Source: Heliocidaris erythrogramma (lineage: Eukaryota > Echinodermata > Echinoidea > Camarodonta > Echinometridae). Taken from it: a stretch of 64,000 nt of DNA. Both the position numbers and the translations under genes were made by a program. Shown piece by piece: positions 62,249 to 64,000 of the stretch. A model generated the notes under the pieces. The model searched no databases, was not told the DNA's origin, and saw nothing but the letters and a program-made list of their open reading frames with translations. The stretch covers positions 35,560,722 to 35,624,721 of the forward strand of contig CM046871.1 of NCBI GenBank assembly GCA_025617745.1. The letters are read 5' to 3'. Position 1 is the first letter of the stretch, and every line of letters begins with the position of its first letter.

Positions 62249-62434
62249 CTTGGACTTGCCCATAAGAAAACCAATGAGGAATAGGAGATCTCGGCCTTGT
62301 TCACATATGATGTCATAAACCTCACCAGTCAAATCAAGTGACAATAACCGCAGTGTGCTTGACATTCCTAGGATGCGTAGATCAAAGAATATGTGTGAAA
62401 GGGCCTCTCTCTGCTCAGCCTTATCTTCATTCAT
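62249..62434 (-). CDS. Open 62-codon exon-like block downstream of IFT80
   Basis: The minus strand has an ATG at 62434 followed by 62 open codons ending at a possible donor (CCAAG then GTATTT) after 62249. The peptide has helical, leucine-rich character: MNEDKAEQREALSHIFFDLR near the start and EQGRDLLFLIGFLMGK near the end. The frame stays open for eight codons before the ATG and then meets a TAA. No pyrimidine-rich acceptor is visible upstream, so an initial exon fits better than an internal one. It starts about 110 bp beyond the IFT80 polyadenylation signal, on the same strand. The LLFLIGFLMG part recalls the GSRELLLAFSWLL-type motif I associate with TEDC1 (tubulin epsilon/delta complex), but this is a weak resemblance and no gene symbol is given. 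No convincing following exon was found. Confidence 0.4.
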
Positions 62435-62529
62435 CCCCTCTTGCCATTCATTTCCATGTTAAATGATCTATAGTTTGTTGCAGTTATTTCTTTCTTTTTT
62501 TTGGTTAAAGATGGTTTACCGTCATGTAT

Positions 62530-62877
62530 GAACATGGCTTTAACCCTTTATTCACCATCGATAGAAACAATGGACAGCCACATCGTTTGGAGTATATTAT
62601 ACATGTACATTGTACGTGTGTTAAAAGTTGACTGTGGCAGGCCACTGTTTGTTCCTGGGGAGCGTTTCATCAAGCTTTTTGTCAGTGATTTTACTGACAA
62701 ATTTGCTCTCAGCCAATCATATGCAAGGATTTCAGTAGCTTATAACAGTTGTCGGTAAAAATCACTGACAAAATGGTCCCCTGTAGTAGACCAAAGCATA
62801 AAGAGTTAAGAGTGAAGTTCCTTCTATGACCAGGGTCACAAGTTTCTTTCAAACTCTTGAGATTTCTTGAATGATGT
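62530..62877 (-). other. IFT80: Putative IFT80 3' UTR with polyadenylation signal
   Basis: Downstream of the IFT80 stop, the minus strand carries a perfect AATAAA hexamer at 62547-62552, which would give a 3' UTR of roughly 330 nt. A palindromic MITE copy (62657-62780) lies inside this stretch, so its hairpin would be part of the mRNA tail. The end point is inferred from the hexamer only; no cleavage site can be read from sequence. Confidence 0.45.
62657..62780. mobile_element. Family C-related palindromic MITE in IFT80 3' UTR region
   Basis: GGGGAGCGTTTCATCAAGCT at the left and ATCACTGACAAAATGGTCCCC at the right, with core CAGCCAATCATATGCAAGG. It lies between the IFT80 stop codon and the AATAAA signal. 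Confidence 0.7.
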
Positions 62878-62949
62878 CTATTTTCCTCCTCTCTCTTTCT
62901 GATACTCCATCTCGATCTTGGCCTGGATGTTCTCCCAGTTTACCTCCAC
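62878..62949 (-). CDS. IFT80: IFT80, last coding exon with stop
   Basis: This is the final coding exon of IFT80, entered through a TTTAG acceptor at 62950-62951 in phase 0 and ending at a TAG stop (62878-62880). It encodes VEVNWENIQAKIEMEYQKER followed by GGK and stop. The core WENIQAKIEME corresponds to the family's WEKIKAKIEME. As I recall the vertebrate protein, it carries an extra serine-rich tail after this point; here the protein stops a few residues later, so the C-terminus is short. The 600-bp intron between the two exons (62950-63582) holds a tRNA-headed SINE and a fragment of a TTAA-type MITE. Confidence 0.92.
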   Translation of the reverse strand: MEVNWENIQAKIEMEYQKERGGK

Positions 62950-63049
62950 CTAAAGAAATACAAAGACAGAAAAGAAAATAATAATAATAATAGTATGTCA
63001 TGCTGTGACTCTCCTGGTGCTCCAAACTTACTACAACTGGCATAGCTGA

Positions 63050-63202
63050 GCTGCTCTAGGATAATGGGTAACCATCACACCTTGGTGGAGAGTGGCAAAT
63101 TTGGATTGTTTCGCAAATTGAGATTAGTGCTGGGCTGGGATTTGGACCCCTAACCTTTTGATTGCAATTCAAGTGAATGAACCACTACACCGTGACACCT
63201 CC
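63050..63202 (-). mobile_element. IFT80: tRNA-headed SINE in the last IFT80 intron
   Basis: On the minus strand GGAGGTGTCACGGTGTAGTG and AGGGGTCCAAATCCCAGCCC are diverged A and B boxes; the body is shorter than in the copy at 28602. It is antisense neither to IFT80 nor disruptive of its splice sites: it runs in the gene's own direction within the intron. Confidence 0.65.
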
Positions 63203-63335
63203 AAGGAATTTAGCTCTGTAAACAATGGTAGAAAATCATTGTTCTTACAAAGTGGCTTTAGGTCCATGTTCTTCAAGCAGTCTATACATGGCTTAACACA
63301 GTTCCAAAGATTTATACAATATAAATATAAGTAGA

Positions 63336-63410
63336 CTGATATCCACATTTCTGTGAGCAGTGCATGTGACCTACAATTCTTTATCATTTTGATGATACCA
63401 AAACTACAGT
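63336..63410 (+). mobile_element. Short family A MITE fragment in the last IFT80 intron
   Basis: CACATTTCTGTGAGCAGTGC and TTTATCATTTTGATGATACC match the interior of family A. Both ends are missing. Confidence 0.5.
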
Positions 63411-63523
63411 AATAATAATATTAATAGTGAAGATTTATTTATACCCTGCCATGTCTGTCAAATTTGACACTCCTGGTACTTTTGTGATATATACAGTGTA
63501 ATACAGTATACAGCATACACCAA

Positions 63524-63575
63524 TTACAGTCAAACCTGCTTTCGTGACCACCTGTCTATAAAGACCACAATCATA
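63524..63575 (-). mobile_element. Fragment of CAGTGAAACC MITE next to IFT80 exon
   Basis: TACAGTCAAACCTGCTTTCG followed by CACCTGTCTATAAAGACCAC is one end of the family seen at 37367. It ends about 8 bp downstream of the IFT80 donor site. Confidence 0.55.
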
Positions 63576-63582
63576 AGCTCAC

Positions 63583-63706
63583 CCCTTGTGAATATTGCAG
63601 GAATCGCTTGTTTGTTTCTTTCTTCTCAAAGCTATCCAGGAATTGCTGGCGATATGCAAGAACTGTGTCAACGTGTGTCTTGTACTTGACGGCCAACTCA
63701 AGGGCT
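63583..63706 (-). CDS. IFT80: IFT80, penultimate coding exon
   Basis: IFT80 is a subunit of the intraflagellar transport complex B that carries cargo along the ciliary axoneme; the family has N-terminal WD40 repeats and a helical C-terminus, and only the C-terminal end lies here. On the minus strand a pyrimidine-rich tract ending in AG precedes position 63706, and a GTGAGC donor follows 63583. The 124-nt exon starts with the third base of a codon and ends in phase 0. It reads [20 protein letters not shown] and continues to [13 protein letters not shown], which matches from memory the conserved IFT80 block around [12 protein letters not shown] and ETNKRYLHYAEG. It joins in frame to the exon at 62878-62949. 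Earlier exons lie beyond the right edge of the window; none was seen in 63707-64000. Confidence 0.93.
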
Positions 63707-63884
63707 CTGAAGAGGAGACATAGAAAGAAAAGAAAATGAGAAAATAGGACTTTAACTGGTGCTTGATGCAATTAATTTTAACATTCCCGGAAACATCCCT
63801 TGTTCCACTTGACATTAGTTGATAGTGTCTTTCATACACACATACTGTCCTGAGCATTTGCTTTATTTAATGATGATAATAATG

Positions 63885-63945
63885 GCCACTTACATAGTGC
63901 TCATATCCGTCACACAGTGACGCTCATGGCGCTTAGACATTTGAT
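63885..63945 (-). mobile_element. SINE 3' fragment at window end
   Basis: The complement of GCGCCATGAGCGTCACTGTG TGACGGATATGAGCACTATG TAAG resembles the SINE tail at 8765. Confidence 0.45.
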
Positions 63946-64000
63946 TTTGCTGTTAATAATGATAATAATATGTCTTTTTTACCCAGGGTAGCCTCATTAG

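Overview
The window is AT-rich, intron- and repeat-dominated animal DNA, most likely from a sea urchin or a close echinoderm relative. It has no operons, no long single-exon genes and very long non-coding stretches. Simple-sequence tracts are dense, tRNA-headed SINEs are present, and many short palindromic non-autonomous DNA transposons (MITEs) resemble those of echinoid genomes. The species assignment is inference from this texture; no diagnostic marker was seen.

The only gene I can name with confidence is the 3' end of IFT80 on the minus strand (two last coding exons, 63583-63706 and 62878-62949). It encodes the C-terminus of an intraflagellar-transport complex B subunit. About 440 bp past its stop codon, on the same strand, lies an open 62-codon exon-like block (62249-62434) that may begin a second gene. 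A resemblance to the centriolar protein TEDC1 is possible but weak.

A second, unrecognised minus-strand gene appears to be spread over most of the window. Five to six short exons (36546-36619, 35971-36120, 33837-33882, 32728-32817, 25655-25712, 866-929) have good splice signals, and all their reading phases agree. Joined in transcript order they read as a hydrophobic, multi-pass membrane protein segment followed by a more polar tail. Introns range from under 1 kb to about 25 kb. A CpG-richer block at 55668-56100 with a consensus donor may be the first exon and promoter of this or another minus-strand gene. One plus-strand exon candidate (38137-38200) lies in the same territory.

The rest is intronic or intergenic. 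Layout: 1-5 kb repeats plus exon 866-929; 5-12 kb polypurine/polypyrimidine tracts, a 750-bp foldback element and hairpin MITEs; 12-25 kb TTAA-flanked MITEs, low-repeat stretches and a 640-bp GAT microsatellite; 25-37 kb the membrane-protein exons, SINEs and a CAT/CAC microsatellite; 37-52 kb many MITEs including a multiply nested composite; 52-56 kb tandem arrays with paired G and C runs; 56-62 kb MITEs, pyrimidine tracts and CAT microsatellites; 62-64 kb the IFT80 end. No LTR element, endogenous virus, Polinton, CRISPR array, rRNA gene or free-standing tRNA gene was recognised.
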